The notes under the pieces are model-generated. The model was not told the origin of the DNA. It did no database searches and was given only the letters and a program-made list of their open reading frames with translations. From NCBI RefSeq assembly GCF_003730295.1, contig NZ_QTSZ01000052.1, positions 62,001-126,000 on the forward strand: 64,000 bases of DNA, written 5' to 3'. Positions 1 to 9,542 of this stretch are shown in pieces (the first letter of the stretch is position 1; the number at the start of each line of letters is the position of its first letter). This stretch comes from Ornithinibacillus gellani (GTDB taxonomy: Bacteria > Bacillota > Bacilli > Bacillales > Amphibacillaceae). The position numbers and the translations under genes were made by a program.

Positions 1-698
1 AGAATGTTTCGGTTTTTAATGTCTTTAATATATTCATCTGCCTGCTGTAAATTTCCCTCTGCATAAACGAACATATCCTCTCTGGACCAATTGTCTGGAA
101 AGAATCGCACACCACGTGCAGCATCTTCGTCTTTATTACGCAGTACATTTACAGCTTGTAAGCCTCTGCCATAGCCAATAGCTAGATCATAATCCGTCTC
201 TGTTCCATCATACCACTTCCAAATATCAGATAGCATGACACCGACAAGTCCAGCAACATAATAAGTGTAGTCATCTAAATCTTCTTTTGTTCGAACATCC
301 CAGTTTTTCTCTGTCCAATCTGCCATGCCTTTTGCCATGACAGCAGTGGATTCCTGGACCTTGCCAGTTATATCTGACGGACAGAAGCCAATCCAATCGG
401 CAAGTCTTAATGTCACTTCAGGTAATTCACTTGCATACGGCTCAACAAGTGCCTCATATGCCGCCTGATCGAATCCTTCCTGCAGCAATACACTTGTTTT
501 ACGGAGTAGATGCTGCTTCACTTCCGAATTTAATTGTTCATGATCCTCTATTTCATCAATGGCACGCATGCAGAGATATGCAGACGCAACTGTTTTTCGT
601 AAGGTAGGCTTTAATAATTTAATCGGGATATAAAATGTCCTACTCGTTTGCTTTAGCATATGCATGGCTTCTTTTTCTAGTTTTACCGATTCACTCAA
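1..698 (-). CDS. squalene/phytoene synthase family protein (3' part outside window)
   Basis: Trans-isoprenyl diphosphate synthase that would condense two prenyl diphosphates head to head (squalene or phytoene type). The visible 232 residues carry both Asp-rich motifs: DEIED after the stretch SAYLCMRAI near residue 40, and NVLRNKDEDAARG near residue 200, which binds Mg-diphosphate in this family. The early KQTSRTFY is also typical. The start is TTG at 698, placed after AAGGAGG; the next in-frame ATGs lie 11 and 13 codons downstream with no good ribosome site. The C-terminal part runs off the left edge. Which product it makes cannot be told from sequence. The window's other end encodes the mevalonate pathway, which would feed its substrate. 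Confidence 0.85.
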   Translation of the reverse strand, partial: MSESVKLEKEAMHMLKQTSRTFYIPIKLLKPTLRKTVASAYLCMRAIDEIEDHEQLNSEVKQHLLRKTSVLLQEGFDQAAYEALVEPYASELPEVTLRLADWIGFCPSDITGKVQESTAVMAKGMADWTEKNWDVRTKEDLDDYTYYVAGLVGVMLSDIWKWYDGTETDYDLAIGYGRGLQAVNVLRNKDEDAARGVRFFPDNWSREDMFVYAEGNLQQADEYIKDIKNRNI

Positions 699-791
699 TG
701 GTTTGGTCCTCCTTCTAAACAATGAGGTATATTTAGTATATCAAATAACTGAATAGATTACCTATTTGAAGAAGCCCAGGCAAGTCAATAT

Positions 792-834
792 AAAACACCC
801 CCATCAGCTGTTATGCTCATAAGGGTGCCCTTTT
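792..834 (-). terminator. rho-independent terminator of ytxJ
   Basis: On the minus strand a CACCC/GGGTG stem closes a loop of about 20 nt and is followed by a TTTTA tract, directly after the ytxJ stop. Confidence 0.6.
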
Positions 835-851
835 AATATCCATATCAACCT

Positions 852-1187
852 TTACAGTGCTTTTTTTATACTTTCTGCTGTAATTGCATCATGGGAAGCA
901 TGCCAAGCAACCTGCTTATTGTCCATGATAATAAGCTGTGGTGATTCATGCTTCACACCTGTAATGCGCTCGATTTCATTGGAGACTGGTCGGTCTTCAA
1001 TTACTTTCACAAGATAACAGGAAATATTTTCTTCTGCCTGATCGAGGAAACTTTCATATTCCTTAAATGCACGCGCGCTAATGGGACATGTTGTACTATG
1101 CTTAAAAAGCAACACCTTTTTATTCTGTGACTCTTCTAATGCCTCATGTAATGCATCCTCTTCAAATAATGCTGTTAATTGTGCCAT
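852..1187 (-). CDS. ytxJ: YtxJ-like bacillithiol-associated thioredoxin-fold protein
   Basis: Small cytosolic thioredoxin-fold protein of 111 residues, the usual length of YtxJ. A single redox cysteine sits in TCPISARAF (about residues 33-41), followed by the cis-Pro region ESPQLIIM near residue 81. Monothiol TCPIS-type proteins occur in Bacillales that make bacillithiol and are thought to act in thiol redox exchange. The gene stands alone with its own terminator. The family call is firm; the substrate is unknown. Confidence 0.85.
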   Translation of the reverse strand: MAQLTALFEEDALHEALEESQNKKVLLFKHSTTCPISARAFKEYESFLDQAEENISCYLVKVIEDRPVSNEIERITGVKHESPQLIIMDNKQVAWHASHDAITAESIKKAL

Positions 1188-1294
1188 GCCCTTCCTCCTT
1201 TATACTCCCCTGTGTACTTCAGGGTGCCTCTACCTACATTTTAAAATATAGCTGGCTATTCGTACAGGCAAATAGCTTAACGTATGCATTTATA

Positions 1295-1696
1295 TTAAAC
1301 CTGCGATGGTTCATCTTCCTTTCGAACAAAACACATAATTGCTGCTACTACGTAAAGTATGGATTGAAAAGCACCAAGTGTAAATAATAACCAGGATGAT
1401 AATAAGGCCGAAGCAATAAATAACCCACCAGCCAGTTTGGGCCTTTTATTCCCAGCGATTTGATACGTTGCAATTGCAGCTAGCATACCGCCAATAGCAC
1501 AGGAAATAATGGGCAACCAAATAAATACAGTTACCACCTGAAAAAGTTGACTTAGAGGCTCTAATGATGGATAGGCGCTAAAAAGTCCATCAAATCCAAA
1601 CGATAATAAAAATACAGATAATACACCTATAACGGCCATCCCAAAATCCGCTACCATCCCAATAATTCCTAAAACCATTTCAAATGTCCGATTCAA
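1295..1696 (-). CDS. DUF4064-type small membrane protein
   Basis: Predicted four-helix membrane protein of about 133 residues with the start region NRTFEMVLGIIGMVADFG, which resembles DUF4064 proteins of Firmicutes. The reading frame is open 30 codons further upstream, but that extension is charged and lacks a ribosome site. I chose TTG at 1696, which lies about 10 nt behind AAGGAAAGG. Helices are expected near residues 5-30, 50-75, 85-100 and 105-125. Function unknown. Confidence 0.6.
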   Translation of the reverse strand: MNRTFEMVLGIIGMVADFGMAVIGVLSVFLLSFGFDGLFSAYPSLEPLSQLFQVVTVFIWLPIISCAIGGMLAAIATYQIAGNKRPKLAGGLFIASALLSSWLLFTLGAFQSILYVVAAIMCFVRKEDEPSQV

Positions 1697-1921
1697 GTAC
1701 ACACGCCCTTTCCTTCTATCTTTCTTACTATTCTTCGTATGAATGAAATCTTTGTCAACCCACAGCCATACATTGCTTTTTAACAATTATTCAACATTTA
1801 GTTCCTTTTACCTATTATATGTCATTTTTTTATATATTTTTCATATCATTGTTTGGTACATTATGGTATGATAACATTGTTTAAATTGCTGTTAAAAGTA
1901 AGGTTAGAGAGGAAACATCCG

Positions 1922-3184
1922 ATGAAAAACAAAAACGCCATCATACAATTTCTTGACACAGACCAAAGTACTATGCCTCATTATTATGATTATGCTCGTG
2001 CGATCCATGAAATTAAACAAATTTTAACGGATAAATTGGGAAATGAGTGGATGCTTTGCAGTGCTGAGGACGAATTGGACGAATTATTTGATACATTACA
2101 AAGAATATTGGAGCATGACCCTGATAAGGTAGAAATTCTTGCAAGTGTTTATGATACAGTAGGAATTTCAACCATCCATGCTGCCGAAGATGGATCCTAT
2201 ACCGTTACACCAGCAATGATGAATAATATATTTTATTTTCCAGACCATGAAGTAGCAATTGTTAGAATTCCAATCTACCAAAGTCATGAGGATTATCCAG
2301 AGTCGTTTGTTTTTGCTAGGGATCATGCAAGTCTTTTAAAATTCTTATCCTATATGCTAGATATACAACGACAATATATGATGGATGGAATTACCGTGTT
2401 CACGGATACTGAGGAAGGGATCATGCGTAAGCAGGAACAAATTACCTACCAGATCCATCGTGACGATATTTTATTAAAACCAGAGATGAAAACCGATATC
2501 TTCCGCTCTATTGATGAGTTTTTCTTAGAAAGCGGCACATTTTTTAAAGAATACAATATCCCATATAAACGCGGGATTCTTTTATACGGTAGTCCAGGAA
2601 ATGGGAAAACAACCCTTGTGAAATCCATTGCCGGAAGTGTCACTGCACCAGTTGTATATTGGCAAATTACAGAATACACGACAAGCTATTCGATTAAGGA
2701 AGTATTTACAACTGTAACCAAAATGGCCCCGATGGTACTGGTGATAGAAGATATCGATTCCATGCCGGAAGAATCACGGTCTGTTTTCTTAAATACGCTG
2801 GATGGTGCCACCTCCAAGGAAGGCATCTTCATTATCGGTACAACCAATTATCCCGAAAAGATTGACCCTGCGCTTATTAATCGAGCTGGTCGGTTTGACC
2901 GTGCTTATGAAATCCAGCAACCAAATAGCACCCTCCGGGAAAGCTATTTGCGTCGTAAAGATATTACCCGCTTCTTGGATAGGGATCAAATCGAGGCCTT
3001 AACGAAAAAAACAGATGGGCTTTCGATTGCCCAGTTAAATGAATTACATATGTCGATTGCTTTACAGTGGCATTATGAGCAGCATGTGGATGTAGATCGT
3101 ATCATTAAAGAACTGCAAGCCAACCAGCGAAAAACGGTCAAACAAGCATGGGACACAGATGAATTTACAAGAGTTGGCTTTTAA
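1922..3184 (+). CDS. AAA-family ATPase (Bcs1-like)
   Basis: Soluble ATPase of 420 residues with an N-terminal family-specific domain (1-200) and a C-terminal AAA module. Walker A GSPGNGKTT is at about 223-231, Walker B LVIEDID at 272-278, sensor-1 TTNY at 307-310, and the arginine-finger motif RAGRFDR at 321-327. The order and spacing resemble the Bcs1/FtsH-like AAA branch, but there is no protease domain and no membrane segment. The frame is open 23 codons upstream; ATG 1922 is preferred because GAGAGGAAAC precedes it. It stands alone between divergent and convergent neighbours. Client unknown; a chaperone or remodelling role is only inferred. Confidence 0.8.
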   Translation: MKNKNAIIQFLDTDQSTMPHYYDYARAIHEIKQILTDKLGNEWMLCSAEDELDELFDTLQRILEHDPDKVEILASVYDTVGISTIHAAEDGSYTVTPAMMNNIFYFPDHEVAIVRIPIYQSHEDYPESFVFARDHASLLKFLSYMLDIQRQYMMDGITVFTDTEEGIMRKQEQITYQIHRDDILLKPEMKTDIFRSIDEFFLESGTFFKEYNIPYKRGILLYGSPGNGKTTLVKSIAGSVTAPVVYWQITEYTTSYSIKEVFTTVTKMAPMVLVIEDIDSMPEESRSVFLNTLDGATSKEGIFIIGTTNYPEKIDPALINRAGRFDRAYEIQQPNSTLRESYLRRKDITRFLDRDQIEALTKKTDGLSIAQLNELHMSIALQWHYEQHVDVDRIIKELQANQRKTVKQAWDTDEFTRVGF

Positions 3185-3189
3185 TTAAA

Positions 3190-3238
3190 TAAAGAAATGA
3201 GGCGCGCTTCTTTGTTGATAAGCGCACCTCTTTATTCC
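3190..3238 (+). terminator. bidirectional terminator
   Basis: GAGGCGCGCTT pairs with AAGCGCACCTC (one G-U pair) around a short loop, with A/T tracts on both sides. It can serve the AAA gene and the convergent ABC operon. Confidence 0.75.
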
Positions 3239-3241
3239 CCA

Positions 3242-3946
3242 TTATTCTGATTCTGTTTCCTCACCAATCCACTCAATCCAAATATCCCCTTGTGCTTCAA
3301 CATCTGCTTGTTCTGGGATACGGAGATAAAATAAATAATCCCCTCTTTCAGCCAGAGGTCCTTCAAAGAAATCTTGATGTTGATCAAGATAGAATTGATT
3401 AATAGGAAACTCCCGCTTCAAGGCAACGAGCTCCAGCACCGTATATCCGGTATCCTCTATGATGATCTGATTTGAACCTGCTTCAAAGCGAAGGCGTGGC
3501 TCAGATAAATAACCCGAGATATCCAAACCGCTAGTCAGCACAACCGGTGTGCGATAATAGCCTACCTCCATAACATCTAAGCCTTTGATCCGTTCAACAA
3601 ATATTTGTGGCTGGGATTGATTGAGTTCATCTGGCAAAGCAATTTGAATCATTTCTTGCTTAGGTGTAAATGTCCATTCCTTCAGTAAATATTGTGAATC
3701 TACCTGATCGATTCTACCTTCATAGCCCTCATGAAAAATATCTGGAATGGTAGAAATATCTATTTTTCCACCGACCAATTGACGCTCAGGCAAAAAGAAA
3801 TGCATGACCGTCGAAACAATAAGTACAATGAGAAAAATAGAGATAAACCGATCTCGTAAAAACCCTGCACCCTTTCGTTTACCCCAGCTATTTGCTACCC
3901 ATATCAGCATAATTAATAGGATAAATATGAACGGAAAAATAATCAT
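3242..3946 (-). CDS. membrane-anchored protein of the GntR/ABC operon
   Basis: Protein of 234 residues with two N-terminal membrane helices (about 2-18 and 32-50) and an extracytoplasmic domain of about 180 residues that I do not recognise. The start ATG at 3946 overlaps the TGA of the upstream permease (ATGA), and GGAGG precedes it, so the two are translationally coupled. By context it is a third component of the YtrB/YhcG-like transporter, perhaps an accessory or sensing subunit. No enzymatic motif is visible. Confidence 0.7.
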   Translation of the reverse strand: MIIFPFIFILLIMLIWVANSWGKRKGAGFLRDRFISIFLIVLIVSTVMHFFLPERQLVGGKIDISTIPDIFHEGYEGRIDQVDSQYLLKEWTFTPKQEMIQIALPDELNQSQPQIFVERIKGLDVMEVGYYRTPVVLTSGLDISGYLSEPRLRFEAGSNQIIIEDTGYTVLELVALKREFPINQFYLDQHQDFFEGPLAERGDYLFYLRIPEQADVEAQGDIWIEWIGEETESE

Positions 3947-4698
3947 ACATTTCTTACCTCCTTTTGATTCAGCAGGAGAATAGCTGCACCATAGCAAATA
4001 GCAATCGTGCAAATGAGTTTCACTGCAAATAATCCAAGATGATGCTCCGAAAAATAAAACGCCCAAATTTTTCCCATTATATAACCTTCTTGGGTACCTA
4101 AAATGACAGAATAGCCAATGACTACAGCTGGAATAATAATAACCAACCCTTTGTATAACTGGACAAGACTGCCTACTAAATAACCAAGTGCACTACATGC
4201 AGCAATATATAATATCGTTGCTATTCCTCCACCAACTACCATATACCAAGTGTTTGGTCCATCCATATCTTGCATATAACTATGCTCAGGCAGAAAATAA
4301 CGAATCATTTCAATTACATTCCTGGAAAGGAGTGCTGTGATGCCTGTTGCAACACTTACAGTTAATAAAAAAGCCATATTAGATAGATTTTGGCTCAGCC
4401 GATTGGTCACGAAAACAAAGTCATCTTCACGAAAAGGCTTTGTTGTCATTTGAATCCCATTGATAAATAAACCAATCATCGTAAAAGCAATCACCGCATC
4501 CGCTGAATAATATTGCACATTAAAGCTAATCGTCATAGAACCGCTCCCAGTGGATGCAACGCCTGCCAGTGAAGTGAATCCGATCGCAATAACCTGCAGT
4601 ATGATAATCGAGCGAAACATACCATAAAACGATTTCAGCTTAAAACAGTATTGATTCCAAACCGTTTCCTTTAGACTAACGTTGACGAAAGACATCAT
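3943..4698 (-). CDS. ABC transporter permease (YtrC/YhcI-like)
   Basis: Integral membrane protein of about 251 residues with six likely helices. These include the stretches IIILQVIAIGFTSLAG, VIAFTMIGLFINGIQM, MAFLLTVSVATGITAL and LGLFAVKLICTIAICYG. It overlaps the 3' end of the ATPase gene and the 5' end of the next gene. I chose ATG 4698 behind AGAAGGGTGG; GTG at 4707 is possible but touches the ribosome site. It should form the transmembrane part of an ABC system whose substrate is unknown; related GntR-linked systems respond to cell-wall antibiotics. Confidence 0.75.
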   Translation of the reverse strand: MMSFVNVSLKETVWNQYCFKLKSFYGMFRSIIILQVIAIGFTSLAGVASTGSGSMTISFNVQYYSADAVIAFTMIGLFINGIQMTTKPFREDDFVFVTNRLSQNLSNMAFLLTVSVATGITALLSRNVIEMIRYFLPEHSYMQDMDGPNTWYMVVGGGIATILYIAACSALGYLVGSLVQLYKGLVIIIPAVVIGYSVILGTQEGYIMGKIWAFYFSEHHLGLFAVKLICTIAICYGAAILLLNQKEVRNV

Positions 4699-5569
4699 CG
4701 ATTCCACCCTTCTGCCCTTTTGTTAAATACATACAGACATCGTTCGCTGACACAGGCGACACCTTCACTCCCTGTTGTTTTACCTGCTCCAGCTGTTCGG
4801 TGTCAAAGTCATTTTTAACTGCAATATAGGCGTAATCACTAGCGGTCCGCTTCGTCAGAACAGGCTGGTCACCCAACCATTCTTTTAATACTGCTGTCTT
4901 GCCTTCCAGTCCAATTGCATACTCCTTCAGGTCCTCCATCGGTATATGCAATAATTCCTTTCCTTTTTTAATAACCAGTACATGCTCGAGTAAATGCTCC
5001 ATTTCATCCAAATGATGACTGGAAATAATGATTGTTCTTGGATGGGCTATGTAATCCTTCAATAATGCCCGATAAAAATCATTGCGAACCACCGCATCCA
5101 TTCCAGTAGTCGGCTCATCAAATATCGTTAATGGACATCTGGAAGCAAGCCCAATAATCATATTAAAGGTGCTCTTCCTTCCTTTTGACAATCCTTCATG
5201 AATTGCATTTGGTTGAAAAGAAAAATAATCAAATAACCGAAGCGCCAGATCCATGTCCCAGTTTTTATAAAAACGGCCTGCCTGCTGTAATAATTCGTAT
5301 AAAGATATGGAATTAGCAAAACTCATTTGGTCATCCACTAAAATAGAATTCGCTGAGACAAACAAGTTATTAAATGGATGTTTGGAAAACACCTCTACTT
5401 CTCCACTAGATTCCTTAATCATTCCTGTTAATATTTTTAATAAAGTGGTTTTTCCCGCTGCATTTCTGCCGATTAAACCGGTTATCGTATTTTCATGAAT
5501 ATTACAGCTTAAACGATTTAACGCAGTAGTGCCACGATAGGTCTTGGTCACATGCTTGCACGATATCAT
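4676..5569 (-). CDS. ABC transporter ATP-binding protein (YtrB/YhcG-like)
   Basis: ABC ATPase of 297 residues. Walker A GRNAAGKTTL is at about 34-43 and Walker B LTIFDEPTTGMD near 147-158, with the H-loop in ISSHH. The signature is LSKGRKS instead of LSGGQ, as is common in the GntR-linked YtrB/YhcG group. About 80 C-terminal residues form a regulatory extension. The start ATG at 5569 is preceded by GGAGG located inside the 3' end of the regulator gene, so translation is coupled to gntR. Confidence 0.85.
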   Translation of the reverse strand: MISCKHVTKTYRGTTALNRLSCNIHENTITGLIGRNAAGKTTLLKILTGMIKESSGEVEVFSKHPFNNLFVSANSILVDDQMSFANSISLYELLQQAGRFYKNWDMDLALRLFDYFSFQPNAIHEGLSKGRKSTFNMIIGLASRCPLTIFDEPTTGMDAVVRNDFYRALLKDYIAHPRTIIISSHHLDEMEHLLEHVLVIKKGKELLHIPMEDLKEYAIGLEGKTAVLKEWLGDQPVLTKRTASDYAYIAVKNDFDTEQLEQVKQQGVKVSPVSANDVCMYLTKGQKGGIDDVFRQR

Positions 5570-5570
5570 T

Positions 5571-5954
5571 TTATATTTCCTCCCCCTTTTGTTGCTTCAT
5601 TTCTTTCCGAATCATCTCAAGTAGTTCATCATCCTCCACCTGAAGCTGCTTCGCTTCCAGCACAAGGTCTGTAATTAACCCTGTTAAGGTTTGACTTTTT
5701 CGTTTCTCCATAATGATTGTTTTGGCAAGTGGTGATACGAATTTTCCTAGTCCACGCTTCGTATATAGAATTTCTTCTTCCGACAGTAAATGCAGTCCCT
5801 TGGCAGCTGTTGCCGGATTGATATTGAACATTTCTGCCAATGTATATTGTGAATGAACTTTTTCATCTATTTGAAATGTCCCATTTAAAATTTGATTTTC
5901 CATCCATTCTGCAATTTGAATATAGATTGGTGTTACACCATTCAGATCGAGCAT
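5571..5954 (-). CDS. GntR-family regulator (YtrA/YhcF subfamily)
   Basis: Transcription regulator of 127 residues. The winged helix spans about 5-75, with GVTPIYIQIAEWMENQI at the start and YTLAEMFNINPATAAKGL as the helix-turn-helix. The short C-terminal dimerisation helix is typical of the YtrA subfamily. A longer open frame exists, but ATG 5954 follows AAGGAG and gives the normal family length. It leads the ABC operon and very probably represses it through the inverted repeat 28 bp upstream. Confidence 0.85.
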   Translation of the reverse strand: MLDLNGVTPIYIQIAEWMENQILNGTFQIDEKVHSQYTLAEMFNINPATAAKGLHLLSEEEILYTKRGLGKFVSPLAKTIIMEKRKSQTLTGLITDLVLEAKQLQVEDDELLEMIRKEMKQQKGEEI

Positions 5955-5981
5955 TTTGGCATCAGCTCCTTTTAACCAACA

Positions 5982-6007
5982 TAGTGCATTAGTGTTGTAA
6001 TGTACTA
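5982..6007. promoter_or_regulatory. inverted-repeat operator for the GntR regulator
   Basis: TAGTGCATTA, six bases, then TAATGTACTA: 10-bp arms with one mismatch. It lies between the gntR start and an AT-rich promoter region. The shape fits YtrA-type autoregulation; binding by this regulator is inferred. Confidence 0.6.
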
Positions 6008-6117
6008 TATAATATTTTTTCATAAAACACAAGCTTTTTACAAAAGGAGAAACAAAATTATTTAAATTTTTTAAAGAATGGTATAGTATTATCAATCAAT
6101 TGGAAACGATTTCACCG

Positions 6118-6132
6118 AATTATGCGAAAATT
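6118..6132. promoter_or_regulatory. possible CodY box upstream of hom
   Basis: AATTATGCGAAAATT matches the CodY consensus AATTTTCWGAAAATT at 12 of 15 positions. It lies just upstream of the hom -35 box. CodY control of threonine genes is plausible in Bacillales, but this match alone is weak. Confidence 0.3.
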
Positions 6133-6146
6133 ATTTGTTTTATCTA

Positions 6147-6176
6147 TTGATTTTCCCTCACATACAAGCGTATAAT
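6147..6176 (+). promoter_or_regulatory. sigma-A promoter of hom-thrC-thrB
   Basis: TTGATT, 18-bp spacer, TATAAT. The expected start is 45-50 bases before the hom ATG. No T-box or riboswitch is visible in the short leader. Confidence 0.7.
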
Positions 6177-6231
6177 GTCCTTCATACGTAAACGTTTGTA
6201 TTTTTAGAGAAAACAGTAAAGGGGTGTACGC

Positions 6232-7515
6232 ATGGGTAATAAAATAGCGGTTGGTTTATTAGGCTTAGGTGTGGTCGGATCGGGTGTCATCCGTATTATT
6301 GAAGATCACCAGAAAAAACTGGCCCACCAGCTTGGTTGTGAAGTGCAAATTAAACGCGTGCTTATACGAGATCCGAATAAAGATAGAAATGTATCTTTAC
6401 AGGATGGTGTGCTTACAACGAATCCGAAAGATGTTTTGGAGGATCCAGATATTGACATTATTGTGGAAGTCATGGGTGGTGTTGATGAAGCCTATGAGCA
6501 TATTTCACAAGCATTCCAAGCTAAAAAACATGTCATCACCGCCAATAAAGATTTAATCGCACTACATGGACCTGCCTTGGAAAAGCTGGCTGGACAACAT
6601 GAATGTGACCTATTTTATGAAGCAAGTGTAGCAGGTGGTATTCCTATATTGCGTGGCTTAACCGATGGCTTGGTTTCCGATCAAATCCATCAAATTATGG
6701 GAATAGTCAATGGTACCACCAATTATATTTTGACAAAAATGGATGCAGATGGAGCTACCTTCCACGATGCTTTAACGGAAGCACAAAAGTTAGGTTTCGC
6801 GGAGGCTGATCCGACTGCAGATGTAGAAGGATTAGATGCTGCACGGAAGATGGCCATTTTAGCTCGGCTAGCCTTTTCTTCCAATGTAAATTTGCAGCAG
6901 GTTGACACGGAAGGCATCGCTAACATTGCATTAGCTGACTTGGAGTATGGGAAACAACTAGGCTATACAATGAAGCTTATTGGTTATGCGAAAGATCATG
7001 ACCAAAGTGTTGAAGTCAGTGTACAACCGACTTTACTATCTAAGACACATCCTTTGGCAGAGGTAAAAAATGAATACAACGCAGTATATGTGAACGGGGC
7101 AGCAATTGGCGAAACCATGTTTTATGGCCCTGGTGCTGGCAGCTTGCCGACAGCCACTGCAGTAGTGTCTGATATTGTCGAGGTCATTAAAAACATTCAG
7201 CTCGGTGCCACGGGAAGAAGGGTAACCGTCCCACAATTTAATAAAGGTGCAGCAGAGCCCAATCAATGCTTTAGCCAATATTATCTACGTTTACAAGTTG
7301 GTGAAAATGAAGAAGTATTTGCCGCAGTATCCAAGCTGTTTCTCGATATAGGAATTCGTTTGGAAAAAACCGTACAAAAACCTGGTGAATTAATTCTTGT
7401 TACCGAATCGACTTCCTTAGAAAATCTTGAGCAAATCAAGCAACAACTTGTACAGCTGGAACATGTAAACGGGATTGCCGGCTGTTATCGCGTGGAAGGA
7501 GAGGAAGGACAATGA
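6232..7515 (+). CDS. hom: homoserine dehydrogenase
   Basis: Cytosolic enzyme that reduces aspartate semialdehyde to homoserine with NAD(P)H, at the branch to threonine and methionine. It has 427 residues, close to other Firmicute Hom proteins. The Rossmann motif [11 protein letters not shown] is at about 8-18. The substrate region contains [16 protein letters not shown] and [10 protein letters not shown], and a C-terminal ACT domain (about 345-425) suggests threonine feedback. AAGGGGTG precedes the ATG. Its TGA overlaps the thrC ATG. Confidence 0.97.
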   Translation: MGNKIAVGLLGLGVVGSGVIRIIEDHQKKLAHQLGCEVQIKRVLIRDPNKDRNVSLQDGVLTTNPKDVLEDPDIDIIVEVMGGVDEAYEHISQAFQAKKHVITANKDLIALHGPALEKLAGQHECDLFYEASVAGGIPILRGLTDGLVSDQIHQIMGIVNGTTNYILTKMDADGATFHDALTEAQKLGFAEADPTADVEGLDAARKMAILARLAFSSNVNLQQVDTEGIANIALADLEYGKQLGYTMKLIGYAKDHDQSVEVSVQPTLLSKTHPLAEVKNEYNAVYVNGAAIGETMFYGPGAGSLPTATAVVSDIVEVIKNIQLGATGRRVTVPQFNKGAAEPNQCFSQYYLRLQVGENEEVFAAVSKLFLDIGIRLEKTVQKPGELILVTESTSLENLEQIKQQLVQLEHVNGIAGCYRVEGEEGQ

Positions 7516-8573
7516 ATTGGCGAGGTCTACTAAAAGAATATGAACGTTATTTGCCAGTAAATGATACAACACCTTCTCTCAGTTTACACGAAGGGAATAC
7601 ACCACTCATTCCTTTTACAAAGCTATCCGAACAGCTTGGCATTGAATTATATGGAAAAGTGGAGGGAGCAAATCCAACTGGTTCATTTAAAGACCGCGGC
7701 ATGGTCGTTGCTGTTGCCAAAGCCTTGGAGTCTGGAAGCAATGCCGTTATTTGCGCTTCTACTGGTAATACCTCTGCTTCAGCTGCCGCCTATGCAGCCC
7801 GGGCTGGGATAAAGGCAATTATTATCATTCCTAAAGGAAAAGTAGCGATGGGAAAATTAGCTCAAGCTACAATGTATGGTGCCAAAATATTGGAGATTGA
7901 TGGAAACTTTGATGATGCTTTAAAAATGGTACAACGCATTAGTGAGTCGTCACCCGTAACGATGGTCAATTCCATTAATCCATTTCGATTAGAAGGGCAA
8001 AAAACAGCTGCTTTTGAAGTTTGTGACCAGCTTGGCCAAGCACCTGATATTTTGGCAATCCCCGTTGGGAACGCCGGAAATATTAGTGCTTATTGGAAAG
8101 GCTTTAAGGAATACCATTCAGAAAAGGGTACAGCTTTACCGAAAATATTCGGATTTGAAGCAGCGGGAGCAGCAGCAATTGTACAAAATAAGGTGATAGA
8201 AGCACCGGAAACAGTCGCTACCGCCATTCGAATAGGTAATCCCGCAAGCTGGAAATTAGCAGCTGCAGCAAGAGATGAATCAGGCGGGCGAATCGAGTCC
8301 GTAACCGATACTGAAATCCTGGAAGCTTTTCAACTGATAGCCGGAAAAGAAGGGATTTTTGCAGAGCCGGGATCCTGTGCCTCCATTGCCGGAGTCATTC
8401 AACAATGTCAGCTTGGTCATATCAAACCAGGTAGTAAAGTTGTTGCCATTTTAACTGGAAATGGTTTAAAGGATCCACAAACAGCAATGGATCAAGCAAT
8501 TGCTGATCCAATTTCCTTGCCCAATGATGAAGATGCTTTACGGAAGTTTATCCAATCTGAGGTTACATCATGA
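7512..8573 (+). CDS. thrC: threonine synthase
   Basis: PLP enzyme converting O-phosphohomoserine to threonine. The 353 residues match the short Bacillus-type ThrC. The cofactor lysine lies in [11 protein letters not shown] (about residue 60), followed by [17 protein letters not shown], and the phosphate-binding PVGNAGN motif sits near 185. It overlaps hom and thrB by four bases each (ATGA), so the three genes are translated in close coupling. Confidence 0.97.
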   Translation: MNWRGLLKEYERYLPVNDTTPSLSLHEGNTPLIPFTKLSEQLGIELYGKVEGANPTGSFKDRGMVVAVAKALESGSNAVICASTGNTSASAAAYAARAGIKAIIIIPKGKVAMGKLAQATMYGAKILEIDGNFDDALKMVQRISESSPVTMVNSINPFRLEGQKTAAFEVCDQLGQAPDILAIPVGNAGNISAYWKGFKEYHSEKGTALPKIFGFEAAGAAAIVQNKVIEAPETVATAIRIGNPASWKLAAAARDESGGRIESVTDTEILEAFQLIAGKEGIFAEPGSCASIAGVIQQCQLGHIKPGSKVVAILTGNGLKDPQTAMDQAIADPISLPNDEDALRKFIQSEVTS

Positions 8574-9466
8574 AACCGTTCCGGATTACTGTCCCTGCAA
8601 CTTCGGCAAATCTTGGGGCAGGCTTTGATTCTATTGGCCTTGCCATTAATCAATATTTAACAATCCATGCAATATCACATCCAAGCTGGGAAATAGAGCA
8701 TGTATCCAGCCATTTACCAGCAGTGGAAGCTTGCACAGACCATTTCATTTATCAAATCGCAAAACAAACAGCTGACGCTTACGATGCCGTACTACCACCC
8801 TGCCACCTAACGATTAAAAGTGATATCCCACTTACTCGTGGATTAGGGAGTAGTGCTTCTGCTATCATTGCTGGTATTGAATTGGCCAATCAGCTTTGTG
8901 AGCTGGATCTTTCCAGTGAAACAAAACTTATGATTGCGCAGCAAATCGAAGGCCATCCCGACAATGTAGCCCCAGCCTTATATGGCGGACTCGTCTTGGC
9001 TGTTTTGCTTGGTGAACGAATAGAAACCTTTCAGATGACACAGCTTCCTTTGGAGGCTGTGCTGTCCATTCCCGCAACAGAGCTTCCAACAAAGGACGCC
9101 AGAAAGGTGCTTCCCGATTCTTATCCACGATCTATCGCAACAAAAGCAAGCGCCATTAGCAGCCTCATGGTTGCCGCATTACTCAACCATGACTTTAGCA
9201 CAGCAGGTAATTTGATGGAGCATGATTTATTTCATGAACCATACCGTTCCAAATTAATACCGTGTTATGATGGAATCCGCTCAGAAGCAAAGCAGCTTGG
9301 AGCATTCAGCACTGTCATCAGTGGCGCAGGTCCAACCCTTATTTCTTTTGTTCCAACAGGTACCGCAGAACAGATTGCAGCAACACTGGGGCATAGCTTT
9401 TCAGATTTTCAAATCAAACCTGTCCAAATAGATACACAGGGGTTAAACGTTGAATTGATTGGCTAA
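8570..9466 (+). CDS. thrB: homoserine kinase
   Basis: GHMP-fold kinase that phosphorylates homoserine for ThrC. It has 298 residues. The N-terminal [15 protein letters not shown] and the ATP-binding [12 protein letters not shown] (about 84-95) are diagnostic, and the third GHMP motif ISGAGPTLI is near 250. It is the last gene of the operon and is followed by a strong terminator. Confidence 0.97.
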   Translation: MKPFRITVPATSANLGAGFDSIGLAINQYLTIHAISHPSWEIEHVSSHLPAVEACTDHFIYQIAKQTADAYDAVLPPCHLTIKSDIPLTRGLGSSASAIIAGIELANQLCELDLSSETKLMIAQQIEGHPDNVAPALYGGLVLAVLLGERIETFQMTQLPLEAVLSIPATELPTKDARKVLPDSYPRSIATKASAISSLMVAALLNHDFSTAGNLMEHDLFHEPYRSKLIPCYDGIRSEAKQLGAFSTVISGAGPTLISFVPTGTAEQIAATLGHSFSDFQIKPVQIDTQGLNVELIG

Positions 9467-9487
9467 GCATAGGTTTTACCACATGCT

Positions 9488-9531
9488 AAAAAACGTAACC
9501 AACATGATACATTTTGTTGGTTACGTTTTTT
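9488..9531 (+). terminator. strong bidirectional terminator
   Basis: AAAAACGTAACCAAC pairs with GTTGGTTACGTTTTT around 12 bases. It separates thrB from the convergent ATPase gene and can end both transcripts. Confidence 0.9.
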
Positions 9532-9542
9532 GTTGACCTTCA

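Noticed and set aside
6177-6231. T-box or riboswitch before hom
   Set aside because: The leader is only about 50 nt after a well-placed promoter, too short for any such element.
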